Source: JAOTZA01 sp965224065 (GTDB lineage: Bacteria; Acidobacteriota; Thermoanaerobaculia; Multivoradales; JAHEKO01). From it: a DNA stretch of 64,000 nt. A program made the position numbers and the translations under genes. Each line of letters starts with the position of its first letter. Positions within the stretch are counted from its first letter, which is position 1. The stretch covers positions 3,410,001 to 3,474,000 of the forward strand of contig CBDCYF010000005.1 in the NCBI GenBank assembly GCA_965224065.1, in the 5' to 3' direction. Below, in pieces: positions 42,879 to 51,917 of this stretch. The notes beneath the pieces are model-generated. The model saw only the letters and a list, made by a program, of their open reading frames with translations, made no database searches and was not told where the DNA came from.

Positions 42879-43634
42879 ATGGCGCCTGTAACCAAGGCGG
42901 ACGGCGGAGAAGCCCGGTCGGCGGCCTGGCCCATCGCGTTTGCGATCGTCGGCGTCGCCGCCCTGGCGACCTTTGCCGGGCTCTATGTCTTCAACTCGGT
43001 GCGCCGGCTACCCGGCGAGGCGGTCGAGGCCGGGCGTGAGGTCCTGTCGAACCTGAGAAGCGTCGCCGCCGCCTTTCGCGAGGGGACGGTCGAGACCACC
43101 TTTATCAGCTACGCCGCCCGGGTCTCGGGCAGCAGTTTTCTGCAGGTGGCCCGGCTGGAGCAGACCGAGGTGTACACGCGCCTCGACTCGGGCACCCTTC
43201 TGTGGGGAAACCTCCAGCTTCCCGACGTGGTGGTCGCGGCGATCGTCCCGGTGGAATACACCTTCCACGTCGACCTGGATGACTCGTGGGAGTTTTCGCT
43301 CGAGGAGGGTGTCCTCCAGGTGATCGCTCCCGAGATCGGGTTCAACACCCCGGCGCTGGACGTCTCCGGACTGCGGTTCGACGTGCGCGAGTCGAGCCTG
43401 CTGCGCGACGAGAATGCCGCCATCGAGGCGCTCAAGTCGGGGCTGTCCGAATTGTCGAGAGGGCGGGCCCGGGAACACGTCTCGCTGGTCCGCGAGACCG
43501 CCCGGCGCCGCACCGAGGAGTTTGTCGGCACCTGGCTCGCCGGGGCCTTTGGGGACGCCGAGAGCTACCGGGTGGAGGTCGTCTTCGCCGACGAGCTGCC
43601 CTCGGCGCCGGGTCTCAGTACCGGCCGCGACTGA
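42879..43634 (+). CDS. Single-pass membrane protein of unknown function
   Basis: A 251-residue protein with one N-terminal membrane helix (IAFAIVGVAALATFAGLYVF). The extracytoplasmic region is mixed beta and helix: FISYAARVSGSSFLQVARL, EVYTRLDSGTLLWGN, VEYTFHVDLDDSWEFSLEEG. The pattern is reminiscent of DUF4230-type proteins, but I cannot confirm it. The stop codon (TGA 43632-43634) is itself part of the 26-bp element that opens repeat cluster 4. Confidence 0.65.
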   Translation: MAPVTKADGGEARSAAWPIAFAIVGVAALATFAGLYVFNSVRRLPGEAVEAGREVLSNLRSVAAAFREGTVETTFISYAARVSGSSFLQVARLEQTEVYTRLDSGTLLWGNLQLPDVVVAAIVPVEYTFHVDLDDSWEFSLEEGVLQVIAPEIGFNTPALDVSGLRFDVRESSLLRDENAAIEALKSGLSELSRGRAREHVSLVRETARRRTEEFVGTWLAGAFGDAESYRVEVVFADELPSAPGLSTGRD

Positions 43635-44310
43635 AGCGGCCGGACCTGTGCCGGCCGGACGATGGTGGCGACGTTGCTCAAAATGTAGGGGCCGGGCTTG
43701 TCCCGGCCCGTGGTCGCGTGTGCTCGGACGTGGCGGGCGGAGGCAAGCCCCGCCCCTACAAACTGGCTGTTGAAGGAGCTTGTGGCGCTTCTTGCGTCCA
43801 CGACCTGTAGGGGCCGGGCTTGTCCCGGCCCGTGGTCGCGTGTGCTCGGACGTGGCGGGCGGAGGCAAGCCCCGCCCCTACAACTGGCTGTTGAAGGAAC
43901 GCTTGCGGCGCCCTTCCGTCCGCGACCTGTAGGGGCCGGGCTTGCCCCGGCCCGTGGTCGCATGTGCTCGGACGTGGCGGGCGGGGCAAGCCCCGCCCCT
44001 ACAACTGGCTGTTGAAGGAACGCTTGCGGCGCCCTTCCGTCCGCGACCTGTAGGGGCCGGGCTTGCCCCGGCCCGTGGTCGCATGTGCTCGGATGTGGCG
44101 GGCGGAGGCAAGCCCCGCCCCTACAACTGGCTGTTGAAGGAACGCTTGCGGCGCCCTTCCGTCCGCGACCTGTAGGGGCCGGGCTTGTCCCGGCCCGTGG
44201 TCGCATGTGCTCGGACGTGGCGGGCGGAGGCAAGCCCCGCCCCTACACGTGTTTGAAGCGGCCGGACCTGTGCCGGCCGTTAGGCCGGCGTCCCTGCCGG
44301 CCGTTCACAC
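43632..44310. repeat. Repeat cluster 4: five-copy 122-bp tandem array with flanking direct repeats
   Basis: Units begin with TGTAGGGGCCGGGCTTG at 43684, 43806, 43928, 44049 and 44171, so the period is 121-122 bp. Each unit has two palindromic cores (GGGCCGGGCTTGTCCCGGCC and GGGCGGAGGCAAGCCCCGCCC-like) and a spacer with GGCTGTTGAAGGA and GCGCCCTTCCGTC. The array is flanked by identical 26-bp copies of TGAAGCGGCCGGACCTGTGC... at 43632-43657 and 44254-44279. It lies between two convergent genes. Confidence 0.95.
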
Positions 44311-44332
44311 CTGCGCCCCGCCAACGCTTCTC

Positions 44333-45772
44333 CTAAATCGTGCGCGTCTTCCAGGTGCCGCGCCGGAATGCCAGGACCCCGACGATCGCCAGGGCCGCCT
44401 GCGCGATGGCCACGGCGATGAATACGCCTCGCGGCCCCATCCCGAGCGTCACCGAGAGCCCATAGGCAAGGGGAAGCTGCAGCACCCAATAGACCAGGAA
44501 ATTGATCCAGGTCGGCGTCGTGGTGTCGCCGGCGCCGTTGAAGGCCAGCACCGTGATCATGCCGTAGCCCCAGAAGACGTAGCTGTAGCTGAAGATGCGC
44601 AGGCTGCGGGCCGCGACCTGATTTACCTGCGGGTCGCCGGAAAAGAACCCGACCAGTGGCTCGGCAAAGAAGATCAGGATGACCGAGACAACACCCAGAA
44701 AAAGGCTGTTGCAGAGTGCGGTGAGCCACACCGATTTCTCGGCGCGATCGGTGTCACCGGCCCCCAGGTTCTGGCCCACCAGCGTGGCGGCTGCGTTGCC
44801 CATGCCCCAGGCCGGCAGCAGCACAAAGATGATCACCCGCACGGCAATGGTGTAACCGGCCAGCGCGGTCGCGCCAAACAGCGCGATGATGCGAACCAGC
44901 CCCAGAAAGCTCGCGGTGCCCACCAGGTACTGGAGGATGCCGATGCCGCTGACCCGTGCCAGGCGGGCCATGATTGGCGGCACGATTCGGATGCGCCTCC
45001 AGTCCACCCGCACCCGGCTGTCGGGGTGGTTGAGCTTCCAGAACTGGTAGCCGACTCCGACCCCGCGACCCACGGTGGTGGCGATGGCGGCCCCGGCGAG
45101 GCCGAACGCCGGAAACGGGCCCCAGCCGAAGATGAGAATCGGGTCGAGCACGATATTGAGGCCGTTGGCGATCCACAGCGCCCGCATCGCCAGCGCCGGG
45201 TCTCCGGCGCCGCGAAAGACCGCGTTGATGAGAAACAGGAGCATGACCGTGGCGTTGCCGCCCAGCAGAATGGCATTGAAGGACGAGCCGTACTCGGCAA
45301 CCTCGGCCGAGGCGCCCATCCAGCGCAGGAGGTTCTCGGACAGCAGGATGCTCGCCAGGCCGATCGGAATCGCGATCGCCAGCCCCAGTGCGATGGCTTG
45401 TTGGGCCGCCACCGACGCCGCCTTGGGGTCATCCTCGCCGATCCTGCGGGCCACCATGGCGGTGGTGCCCATCGACAGGCCCACGGCGATGGCGAAAACC
45501 ATGGTCAGCAGCGAGTCGGAGATGCCCACCACGGCCACCGCGTCCGAGCCCAGCCTGCCGACGAAGTAGACGTCGACCACCGAGAAGAGTGACTGCATCG
45601 ACATCTCGAGCACCATCGGCACCGCGAGCAGTAAGATCGCGCGGCCGATCGGAACCGAGGTGTAGTCCATCCGCACGCCGCGAATCGAGTCGCGCACCGC
45701 GGCCCAAAAACCGGCGCTGCCGGCCGGCACGACCTCGGGCGATGGCGTATCGGGCGAAGCGTCTTCCGACAT
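44333..45772 (-). CDS. MATE-family multidrug efflux transporter
   Basis: A 479-residue inner-membrane protein; ATG 45772 chosen (45799 possible). About 12 hydrophobic segments in two similar halves are present, for example ILLLAVPMVLEMSMQSLFSV and VVDVYFVGRLGSDAVAVVGI, and WGMGNAAATLVGQNLGAGDT in the second half. This is the MATE/MviN-like drug or Na+/H+ antiporter pattern. The substrate is unknown. It reads away from the monooxygenase fusion, 346 nt off. The second MATE gene at 50467 is a different branch. Confidence 0.9.
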   Translation of the reverse strand: MSEDASPDTPSPEVVPAGSAGFWAAVRDSIRGVRMDYTSVPIGRAILLLAVPMVLEMSMQSLFSVVDVYFVGRLGSDAVAVVGISDSLLTMVFAIAVGLSMGTTAMVARRIGEDDPKAASVAAQQAIALGLAIAIPIGLASILLSENLLRWMGASAEVAEYGSSFNAILLGGNATVMLLFLINAVFRGAGDPALAMRALWIANGLNIVLDPILIFGWGPFPAFGLAGAAIATTVGRGVGVGYQFWKLNHPDSRVRVDWRRIRIVPPIMARLARVSGIGILQYLVGTASFLGLVRIIALFGATALAGYTIAVRVIIFVLLPAWGMGNAAATLVGQNLGAGDTDRAEKSVWLTALCNSLFLGVVSVILIFFAEPLVGFFSGDPQVNQVAARSLRIFSYSYVFWGYGMITVLAFNGAGDTTTPTWINFLVYWVLQLPLAYGLSVTLGMGPRGVFIAVAIAQAALAIVGVLAFRRGTWKTRTI

Positions 45773-46118
45773 CGCGGGATGGTACAGGAGACGCGGCATA
45801 GGCGCCTCGGGGTCGCCCTTCGCTCCAGCTCGAGCAGCGTCCGCTCCGGGCGACCCACTCGGCGCTACGTTGTCGCCATGGCTGGAGTCCCGCAGGCCAG
45901 ACGAGTCCCGGCGGAGTGGCCGAAGGCTCCACGAGGGCCGTCTGACCGAGCGCATGGCAAGAGCCATTGAACGGCGTGCTCGGTCCGGCGCGAGGGAAGC
46001 CGAGGCGCGCGCCTAGGTCACCGGAGTTCGAGTAGCGCGCGTCGTGCCCTGTGGCGCCTTCGGCCACCCCGCCGACATGAAAGCCACGCGCCGCCGAATG
46101 CCCGCTACAATCGGTCCG
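45773..46118. other. Divergent intergenic region, no gene seen
   Basis: This 346-bp gap between the divergent MATE and monooxygenase-fusion genes should hold both promoters. No convincing ORF, hairpin or consensus promoter was recognised. The base composition is ordinary. Confidence 0.5.
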
Positions 46119-48428
46119 ATGAACATCGCCGTCATCGGAGGGGGGCCGGCGGGCCTGTATTTCGCGCTCTTGATGCGCAAGGCGTTCCCCGAGACCCAGA
46201 TCCGGGTGATCGAGCGCAACCGGCCCGATGACACCTTTGGCTGGGGGGTGGTGTTTTCCGATGAGACCCTGGACGGGTTCGAACGCGCCGATCCCGAGTC
46301 CTTTGCCGAGATCACCGGGAGCTTCAAGACCTGGCACGACATCGAGACCTACTACGACGGTACCTGCACCGTCTCGACCGGTCATGGATTCGCAGCTCTG
46401 TCACGCAAGCGCCTGCTCTTGATCCTCCAGCAGCGTTGCCGCGACCTGGGCGTGGAGCTCGAGTTCGAGCGCGAGGTCACCTCGCTCGACGAGTTCTCCG
46501 GCGCCGATCTGATCGTCGCGGCCGATGGTGTGAACAGCCGGGTGCGGGACTCGCTGGCGGAGCATTTTCGACCCCACCTCGACTGGCGGAAGTGCAAGTT
46601 CACCTGGCTGGGGACCGACAAGCCACTCGACGCCTTTACCTTCATCTTCCACCAGACCGATCACGGTCTTTTCCAGATCCATGCCTACCCATTCGAAAAC
46701 GGCCTGGCGACCTGGATCGTCGAATGCCGCGAGGAGGTCTGGCGCCGCGCGGGGCTGGAGAACGCCACCGAGGAAGAGACGGTCGCTTTTTGCAAGAACC
46801 TGTCGCGGGAGCATCTCGAGGGCCACCGGCTGCTCTCGAACCGGTCGCTCTGGCGCACGTTTCCGACCGTGCAGTGCGAAACCTGGCGGCACGGCAACGT
46901 GGTCCTTATGGGCGACGCGGCGCACACCGCGCATTTTTCGATCGGCTCGGGCACCAAGCTGGCCATGGAGGACGCCATTGAGCTGGTCGCCGCCTTCGAG
47001 CGCAAGGGGATCGGCTCGGTGGAAGCCGGCCTGGAAGAGTACGAGGAAGCCCGCTGGGTGGACGTCCTCAAGGTCCAGAAGGCCGCGCAGACCAGCCTCG
47101 AGTGGTTCGAGAACTCGGCGCGTTACATGGAACAGGATCCGCTCCAGCTCACCTTCAACCTGATGACCCGCTCCAAGCGAATCACCTACGAGAACCTCCA
47201 GGAGCGCGACCCAAAGCTGATCCAGGAGGTCAACGCCTGGTACCGGCGCAACGAAGTCGCGCCAAAGATCGGAGGCGTTCCGGGTGACGCGCCGCCTCCA
47301 CCCCCGATGTTCATGCCGTACCGGCTACGGAACATGGAGTTGGTCAACCGGATCGTCGTCAGCCCGATGTGCCAGTACTCGGCCCGCGACGGGTCGCCCA
47401 ACGACTGGCACCTGGTCCATCTCGGCGGCCGGGCCATCGGCGGGGCGGGGCTGTTGATCACCGAGATGACCGATGTCTCGCCCGAGGGTCGCATTACCCT
47501 CGGTTGCGCCGGCATGTATACCGAAGAGCACGTCGGGGCGTGGAAACGGATCGTCGATTTTGTGCACGACAACTCGCGGGCCAAGATCGGGATTCAGCTC
47601 GCGCACGCCGGACGCAAGGGCTCGGTGCGCCACCCCTGGGAGGGAGAGGACATCCCGCTCGCGCCCGAGGAGGGCGCGTGGCGGACGCTGGCACCCTCGC
47701 CGATCCCGTTCTATCCCGACTGGCCGGCTCCCAAAGAGATGGACCGCGCCGACATGGATGGGGTGGTGGCGGACTTTGTGCGCGCGGCGGGTCTCTCGGA
47801 GGCCGCCGGGTTCGACCTGATCGAGATCCACATGGCGCACGGCTACCTGTTGTCGAGCTTTATCTCGCCGCTGTCCAACCGGCGGACTGATAAATACGGC
47901 GGCACGCTCGAGAACCGTATGCGGTTTCCGCTCGAGGTATTTCGGGCCGTGAGGGAAGCGTGGCCGGCGGACAGGCCCATGGCGGTGCGGGTCTCGGCGA
48001 CCGATTGGATGGAGGCCGACGGACGCGGGGTCACCCCCGAGGAGACCGTCGGCGTGGCGCGTCTGCTCAAGGACGCCGGGTGCGATTTGATCGACGTGTC
48101 CTCGGCGGGCAACTCGCCCGAATCCGACCCGGTCTATGGACGGATGTATCAGGTGCCGTTTGCCGAGAAGGTGCGTTATGAGGCCGGAATGCCGGTCGCC
48201 GCGGTTGGCGCGCTCCTGGGCGCCGACCATGCCAACACCGTGCTGGGGGCGGGGCGGGCCGATCTCGCGGTGATGGCGCGACCGCACCTCCACAACCCCT
48301 ATCTGACCCTCCACGCGGCCGAGACCTATGGCGTGTGGGACCATCCGTGGCCGGGTCAGTACGAGCCGGCGCGTCCGAGACCGGCCAAGACCGAGCAGCG
48401 TAAGAGCGATCAACGCAAGATCCGATGA
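46119..48428 (+). CDS. Bifunctional FAD monooxygenase / Old Yellow Enzyme oxidoreductase (salicylyl-CoA 5-hydroxylase or 2-aminobenzoyl-CoA monooxygenase type)
   Basis: A 769-residue fusion starting at ATG 46119. Residues 1-390 form an FAD-dependent aromatic hydroxylase: IAVIGGGPAGLYFALLMRK, and later VVLMGDAAHTAHFSIGSGTK. After a Pro run near residue 392 comes an OYE-type FMN reductase (MELVNRIVVSPMCQYSARDG, GGRAIGGAGLLITEMTDV, IHMAHGYLLSSFISPLSNRR). Exactly this fusion occurs in 2-aminobenzoyl-CoA monooxygenase/reductase and in bifunctional salicylyl-CoA 5-hydroxylase, which dearomatise CoA-linked aromatic acids. No CoA ligase is adjacent, so the precise substrate is inferred. It is coupled to the next gene by ATGA. 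Confidence 0.9.
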   Translation: MNIAVIGGGPAGLYFALLMRKAFPETQIRVIERNRPDDTFGWGVVFSDETLDGFERADPESFAEITGSFKTWHDIETYYDGTCTVSTGHGFAALSRKRLLLILQQRCRDLGVELEFEREVTSLDEFSGADLIVAADGVNSRVRDSLAEHFRPHLDWRKCKFTWLGTDKPLDAFTFIFHQTDHGLFQIHAYPFENGLATWIVECREEVWRRAGLENATEEETVAFCKNLSREHLEGHRLLSNRSLWRTFPTVQCETWRHGNVVLMGDAAHTAHFSIGSGTKLAMEDAIELVAAFERKGIGSVEAGLEEYEEARWVDVLKVQKAAQTSLEWFENSARYMEQDPLQLTFNLMTRSKRITYENLQERDPKLIQEVNAWYRRNEVAPKIGGVPGDAPPPPPMFMPYRLRNMELVNRIVVSPMCQYSARDGSPNDWHLVHLGGRAIGGAGLLITEMTDVSPEGRITLGCAGMYTEEHVGAWKRIVDFVHDNSRAKIGIQLAHAGRKGSVRHPWEGEDIPLAPEEGAWRTLAPSPIPFYPDWPAPKEMDRADMDGVVADFVRAAGLSEAAGFDLIEIHMAHGYLLSSFISPLSNRRTDKYGGTLENRMRFPLEVFRAVREAWPADRPMAVRVSATDWMEADGRGVTPEETVGVARLLKDAGCDLIDVSSAGNSPESDPVYGRMYQVPFAEKVRYEAGMPVAAVGALLGADHANTVLGAGRADLAVMARPHLHNPYLTLHAAETYGVWDHPWPGQYEPARPRPAKTEQRKSDQRKIR

Positions 48429-49309
48429 GCCGGGACCGGCAGGCCGCGAAGGCCGAGAGCTTTCGGGCCCTGCACACCGATCCGAAACTACTGGTGCTCC
48501 CGAACGTCTGGGACCCGCTGGGGGCGCGGCTGCTCCAGAGCCTCGGCTACCCGGCGGCGGCGACCGCCAGCGCCGCGGTGGCATGGTCGCTCGGCTTTGA
48601 CGACGGAGAACGGCTCGCGTTCGGCACGATGCTGGACGTCATCGGCCGCATCGCAGGGAGCGTGGAGATTCCGGTTTCAGCCGACATCGAAGCCGGATAT
48701 GCCGAAGAGCCCGAGCCGCTGGCCGCCAACATGCGCAAGGTGTTGGAGGCGGGCGCGGTCGGGATCAACCTGGAAGACAGCCGTGTCGAGCGGCCACGAG
48801 CCCTATTTCCGGTGGAGCTCCAGTGCGAGCGCATCCGCGCGGTGCGCGAGATGGCCGACGACTTCGGGGTGCCGCTGGTGATCAACGCGCGGGTCGATGT
48901 CTTTGTCCGGCCGCCTTTTGGAGCGGAGCCCGAGACGATGCCGGACAAGATCGCCGAGGCGGTGCGGAGGGGAAACGCCTACGCTGCGGCCGGGGCCGAC
49001 TGTGTTTTTCCGGTGGCCTTGGGTGACTTCGAGGTCTTGAAGACCCTGCGGCGCGAGATCGACTCACCCCTCAATGCGTCGGCCACCGGCTCGACACCGT
49101 CGATCGCCGATCTCGAGGCCGCCGGGATCCACCGGCTGAGCCTCGGGCCGGGCCTTCTGAGCGTTTCCATGGCCGCGATGCGCGAGGTCGCCCGCGGGCT
49201 CCGGGACCCGTCGGCGTCTTTGGCTTCGTTGGCTCCCGAACGGATGGCCGGCTCCGAGATCGAGGCGCTGGTGTCCGAGCGAGACGAGCCGGCCCGCGAA
49301 CCTGTGTAG
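48425..49309 (+). CDS. Isocitrate lyase/PEP mutase superfamily enzyme
   Basis: A 294-residue TIM-barrel enzyme overlapping the previous gene by 4 nt. PVSADIEAGYAEEPE carries the metal-binding acidic residues, and GVGINLEDSR-type GAVGINLEDSRVERP matches the family. The usual isocitrate-lyase KKCGH motif is absent, so it belongs to the smaller phosphonopyruvate/oxaloacetate-type lyase branch. These cleave or isomerise C-C or C-P bonds of 2-oxo acids. The coupling to an aromatic-acid monooxygenase suggests a role in ring-fission products, but this is inference. Confidence 0.8.
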   Translation: MSRDRQAAKAESFRALHTDPKLLVLPNVWDPLGARLLQSLGYPAAATASAAVAWSLGFDDGERLAFGTMLDVIGRIAGSVEIPVSADIEAGYAEEPEPLAANMRKVLEAGAVGINLEDSRVERPRALFPVELQCERIRAVREMADDFGVPLVINARVDVFVRPPFGAEPETMPDKIAEAVRRGNAYAAAGADCVFPVALGDFEVLKTLRREIDSPLNASATGSTPSIADLEAAGIHRLSLGPGLLSVSMAAMREVARGLRDPSASLASLAPERMAGSEIEALVSERDEPAREPV

Positions 49310-49353
49310 CGCGGCCGGTTCAATCCGGACGGCAGATCCATTACTCTGTCTCC

Positions 49354-50445
49354 ATGACCCACCGTGTCCACAACTTCGGCGCCGGGCCCTCGGCGCTGCC
49401 CCTGCCGGTGCTCGAGCGGGCCCGCGAAGAGCTGTTGGATTTTGACGGCACCGGAATGTCGATTTTGGAGTCGAGCCATCGTGGGCCGGCTTACGATCGG
49501 GTTCACAACGGGGCGATCGAGCGTTTGCGGGCCCTCGTCGGGGGCAGCCAGGACCACGAGGTTCTGTTTATGGGCGGCGGGGCACGCACCCAGTTCAGCG
49601 CCGTGCCGATGAACTTACTGGGCTCCGGGGGCGCCGGGTACCTCACCACCGGCCGCTGGAGCGAGCTGGCGCTGGCGGCGGGAGCCAAGGCGGGCGGCTC
49701 GGACTCGGTCGAGGAGCTGTGGTCGAGTGCCGGGACGGGACACGATCGCGTACCGGAGGGTGGAGAGCTCGAGATACCGGAGGGGCTGGCCTATCTCCAC
49801 TACACCTCGAACAACACCATCGCCGGGACGCAGTATCCGGCGCCGCCGTCGACCGGCGCGCCCCTGGTCGCCGACATGTCGTCGGACATCCTGTCGGGAC
49901 CGCTCGACCTCTCGCGATTTGGCGTGATCTATGCGGGAGCCCAGAAGAACCTGGGCGCCGCCGGGGTGACCGTGGTCATCGTGCGCTGTGATCTTCTGGA
50001 GCGCTCGCCGGCAAATCTCCCCGACACGTTGAGCTACGCTGCGATGGCGGCCAAGAACTCGCTGCTCAACACGCCGCCGGCGTTTGCGATCTACGTCCTC
50101 GGCTTGGTGCTCGAGCACCTCGAAGCCCGTGGCGGCCTCGACGCGGTGGAGAAGCGCAACCGGGCCAAGGCAGAGCTTTTGTACGGCGCGATCGACTCTT
50201 CCGAGGGTTTCTACCGCGGGCACGCACGGCCCGGCAGTCGCTCGCGGATGAACGTGACCTTCAACCTGCCCAGCCCGGAGCTCGAGGGGGAGTTCGTCGA
50301 CATGGCGGCGAAACGCGATCTTGTCGGCCTCAAGGGACACCGCTCGGTGGGTGGGATCCGCGCCTCGCTCTACAACGCCGTCGAGATCGAGTCGGTGCGG
50401 CTGCTGGTCGAGCTGATGGAAGAGTTTCGCGCCCGCCGCGCGTAG
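49354..50445 (+). CDS. serC: Phosphoserine aminotransferase
   Basis: A 363-residue PLP enzyme that makes phosphoserine from phosphohydroxypyruvate and glutamate. The N-terminus VHNFGAGPSALPLPVLERAR is diagnostic of SerC, as is MSILESSHRGPAY. The PLP lysine lies in YAGAQKNLGAAG. NVTFNLPSPELEGEF and GLKGHRSVGGIRASLYNAV complete the family pattern. ATG 49354 was chosen by position of the N-terminal motif. serA and serB are not nearby, so serine synthesis is split in this genome. Confidence 0.95.
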   Translation: MTHRVHNFGAGPSALPLPVLERAREELLDFDGTGMSILESSHRGPAYDRVHNGAIERLRALVGGSQDHEVLFMGGGARTQFSAVPMNLLGSGGAGYLTTGRWSELALAAGAKAGGSDSVEELWSSAGTGHDRVPEGGELEIPEGLAYLHYTSNNTIAGTQYPAPPSTGAPLVADMSSDILSGPLDLSRFGVIYAGAQKNLGAAGVTVVIVRCDLLERSPANLPDTLSYAAMAAKNSLLNTPPAFAIYVLGLVLEHLEARGGLDAVEKRNRAKAELLYGAIDSSEGFYRGHARPGSRSRMNVTFNLPSPELEGEFVDMAAKRDLVGLKGHRSVGGIRASLYNAVEIESVRLLVELMEEFRARRA

Positions 50446-50466
50446 CAGCCAGGTCCGAGCCCGAGG

Positions 50467-51816
50467 ATGCCCCGGACGATCTCATCGCACGCCCGGGAGA
50501 CGCTGCGGCTGGCCGCACCGCTGATCGTCGGCCAGATCTCCACGGTGGCGATGAGTTTTGTCGACACGGTGATGGCGGGACGTCGCGACGCGACCTCGCT
50601 GGCAGCGATCGCGGTCGGGGGGGCTGTGTGGTCGGCGGTCGCCTATTTCATCCACGGCGTATTGATGGCGCTGCCGCCCACGGTCGCGCAGCTACGGGGC
50701 GCCGGCAGGACGCCGGAATCGGCCTCGTGGACACGGCAGGCCTTCTGGCTCGGCCAGGGTCTGGCGGTCCTGTCGATCCTGGTCTTTTTCAATGCCGAGT
50801 GGATTCTCGACCGGGTCGGGATTCAAGCCGACATCGTACCGCTCACCGGGAGGTACTTGAAGGCCCTGTGCTGGGGGATGCCACCGCTGTGCGCGTATCT
50901 GACCCTACGGTTTCTGAGCGAAGGTCTCGGATATACCCGGCCGGCGATGTACCTGGGGGTCGTCGGGGTGGCGGTCAATGTGGTCGCCAACTACGCGCTC
51001 ATCTACGGCCGATGGGGATTCCCGGAGCTGGGCGCGGTGGGCTGTGGCTACGCCACCTCGCTGGTCTTTCTGGTGCAGCTTGCCGGTATTCTGATTCCAG
51101 TGCTGCGGCAGGAGCGATTCCGCTCCCTCGCCCTCTTTTCCCGCTGGGAGCGGCCTCGCTGGCCCGAGCTGCGGTCGCTGCTGCGGCTGGGCTTGCCGAT
51201 CGGAACCACGATCTTCATCGAAGCGAGCTTCTTCACGTCGATTGCCCTGCTCATGGGGACCTTGGGCACGACGATCGTCGCCGGGCATCAGGTGGCGATC
51301 AACTTTGCCGCGGCCACCTTTATGGTGCCGCTGGGTCTGTCGCTGGCGATCACCGTACGGGTGGCCGAAGCCGTGGGTGCGGGAGAGCCGGCGGAGGCGC
51401 GCCGCGCCGGGCTGGTGGGTATCGGGCTGGCGCTTTGCACCCAACTGCTCTCGGCGTCGGTCATGCTGGCCATGCCCGGCTTGATCGTCGCGCTCTACAC
51501 TCGTGACCCTGCCGTCGCCCGGATTGCGGTGGGTCTGCTCTTTCTGGCAGCGATCTTCCAGCTTCCCGACGGCCTCCAGGTAAGCGCCGCCGGAGCCCTC
51601 CGGGGTCTCAAGGACACACGCGTACCCATGCTGGTGACCCTGATCTCCTACTGGTTGGTGGGCCTGTCCCTCGGATACTTTCTCGGCATCCGCATGGGCA
51701 ATGGCCCCAGGGGTCTGTGGGTCGGGGTGATCGCGGGTCTGTCATGCGCCGCGGTGATGCTGGTGGCCCGGTTCCATCGTCTGTCCAAGAACAAGAAGCC
51801 TGCTTCAGGCCTCTGA
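50467..51816 (+). CDS. MATE-family efflux transporter, NorM type
   Basis: A 449-residue inner-membrane antiporter with about 12 helices. The N-terminal half reads LRLAAPLIVGQISTVAMSFVDTVMAGR with AVGGAVWSAVAYFIHGVLMA. A typical DinF/NorM region is present (SEGLGYTRPAMYLGVVGVAV, AGHQVAINFAAATFMVPLG). These export cationic drugs or toxins in exchange for Na+ or H+. It follows serC by 21 nt and may be co-transcribed. The ATG at 50467 is the first in frame. Confidence 0.9.
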   Translation: MPRTISSHARETLRLAAPLIVGQISTVAMSFVDTVMAGRRDATSLAAIAVGGAVWSAVAYFIHGVLMALPPTVAQLRGAGRTPESASWTRQAFWLGQGLAVLSILVFFNAEWILDRVGIQADIVPLTGRYLKALCWGMPPLCAYLTLRFLSEGLGYTRPAMYLGVVGVAVNVVANYALIYGRWGFPELGAVGCGYATSLVFLVQLAGILIPVLRQERFRSLALFSRWERPRWPELRSLLRLGLPIGTTIFIEASFFTSIALLMGTLGTTIVAGHQVAINFAAATFMVPLGLSLAITVRVAEAVGAGEPAEARRAGLVGIGLALCTQLLSASVMLAMPGLIVALYTRDPAVARIAVGLLFLAAIFQLPDGLQVSAAGALRGLKDTRVPMLVTLISYWLVGLSLGYFLGIRMGNGPRGLWVGVIAGLSCAAVMLVARFHRLSKNKKPASGL

Positions 51817-51917
51817 ACCGCAACTTCCGTTTGCCCTCTCCGTACCGATGAGAGGCTTTTTCCCCGTCCGGTGTCCCGTGGGGCGCCGTCCTCGATCTCT
51901 CATAGGAGGCTTGTCGA

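Noticed and set aside
43684..44250. CRISPR-like array
   Set aside because: The 122-bp repeats have no unique spacers, the units are contiguous, and no cas gene is present.
44207..45592. 461-codon plus-strand ORF over the MATE gene
   Set aside because: Antisense shadow; low-complexity His/Arg/Gln-rich and starts inside the repeat array.
45773..46118. Small gene between the MATE and monooxygenase genes
   Set aside because: Only short frames with weak starts and no ribosome site were found.
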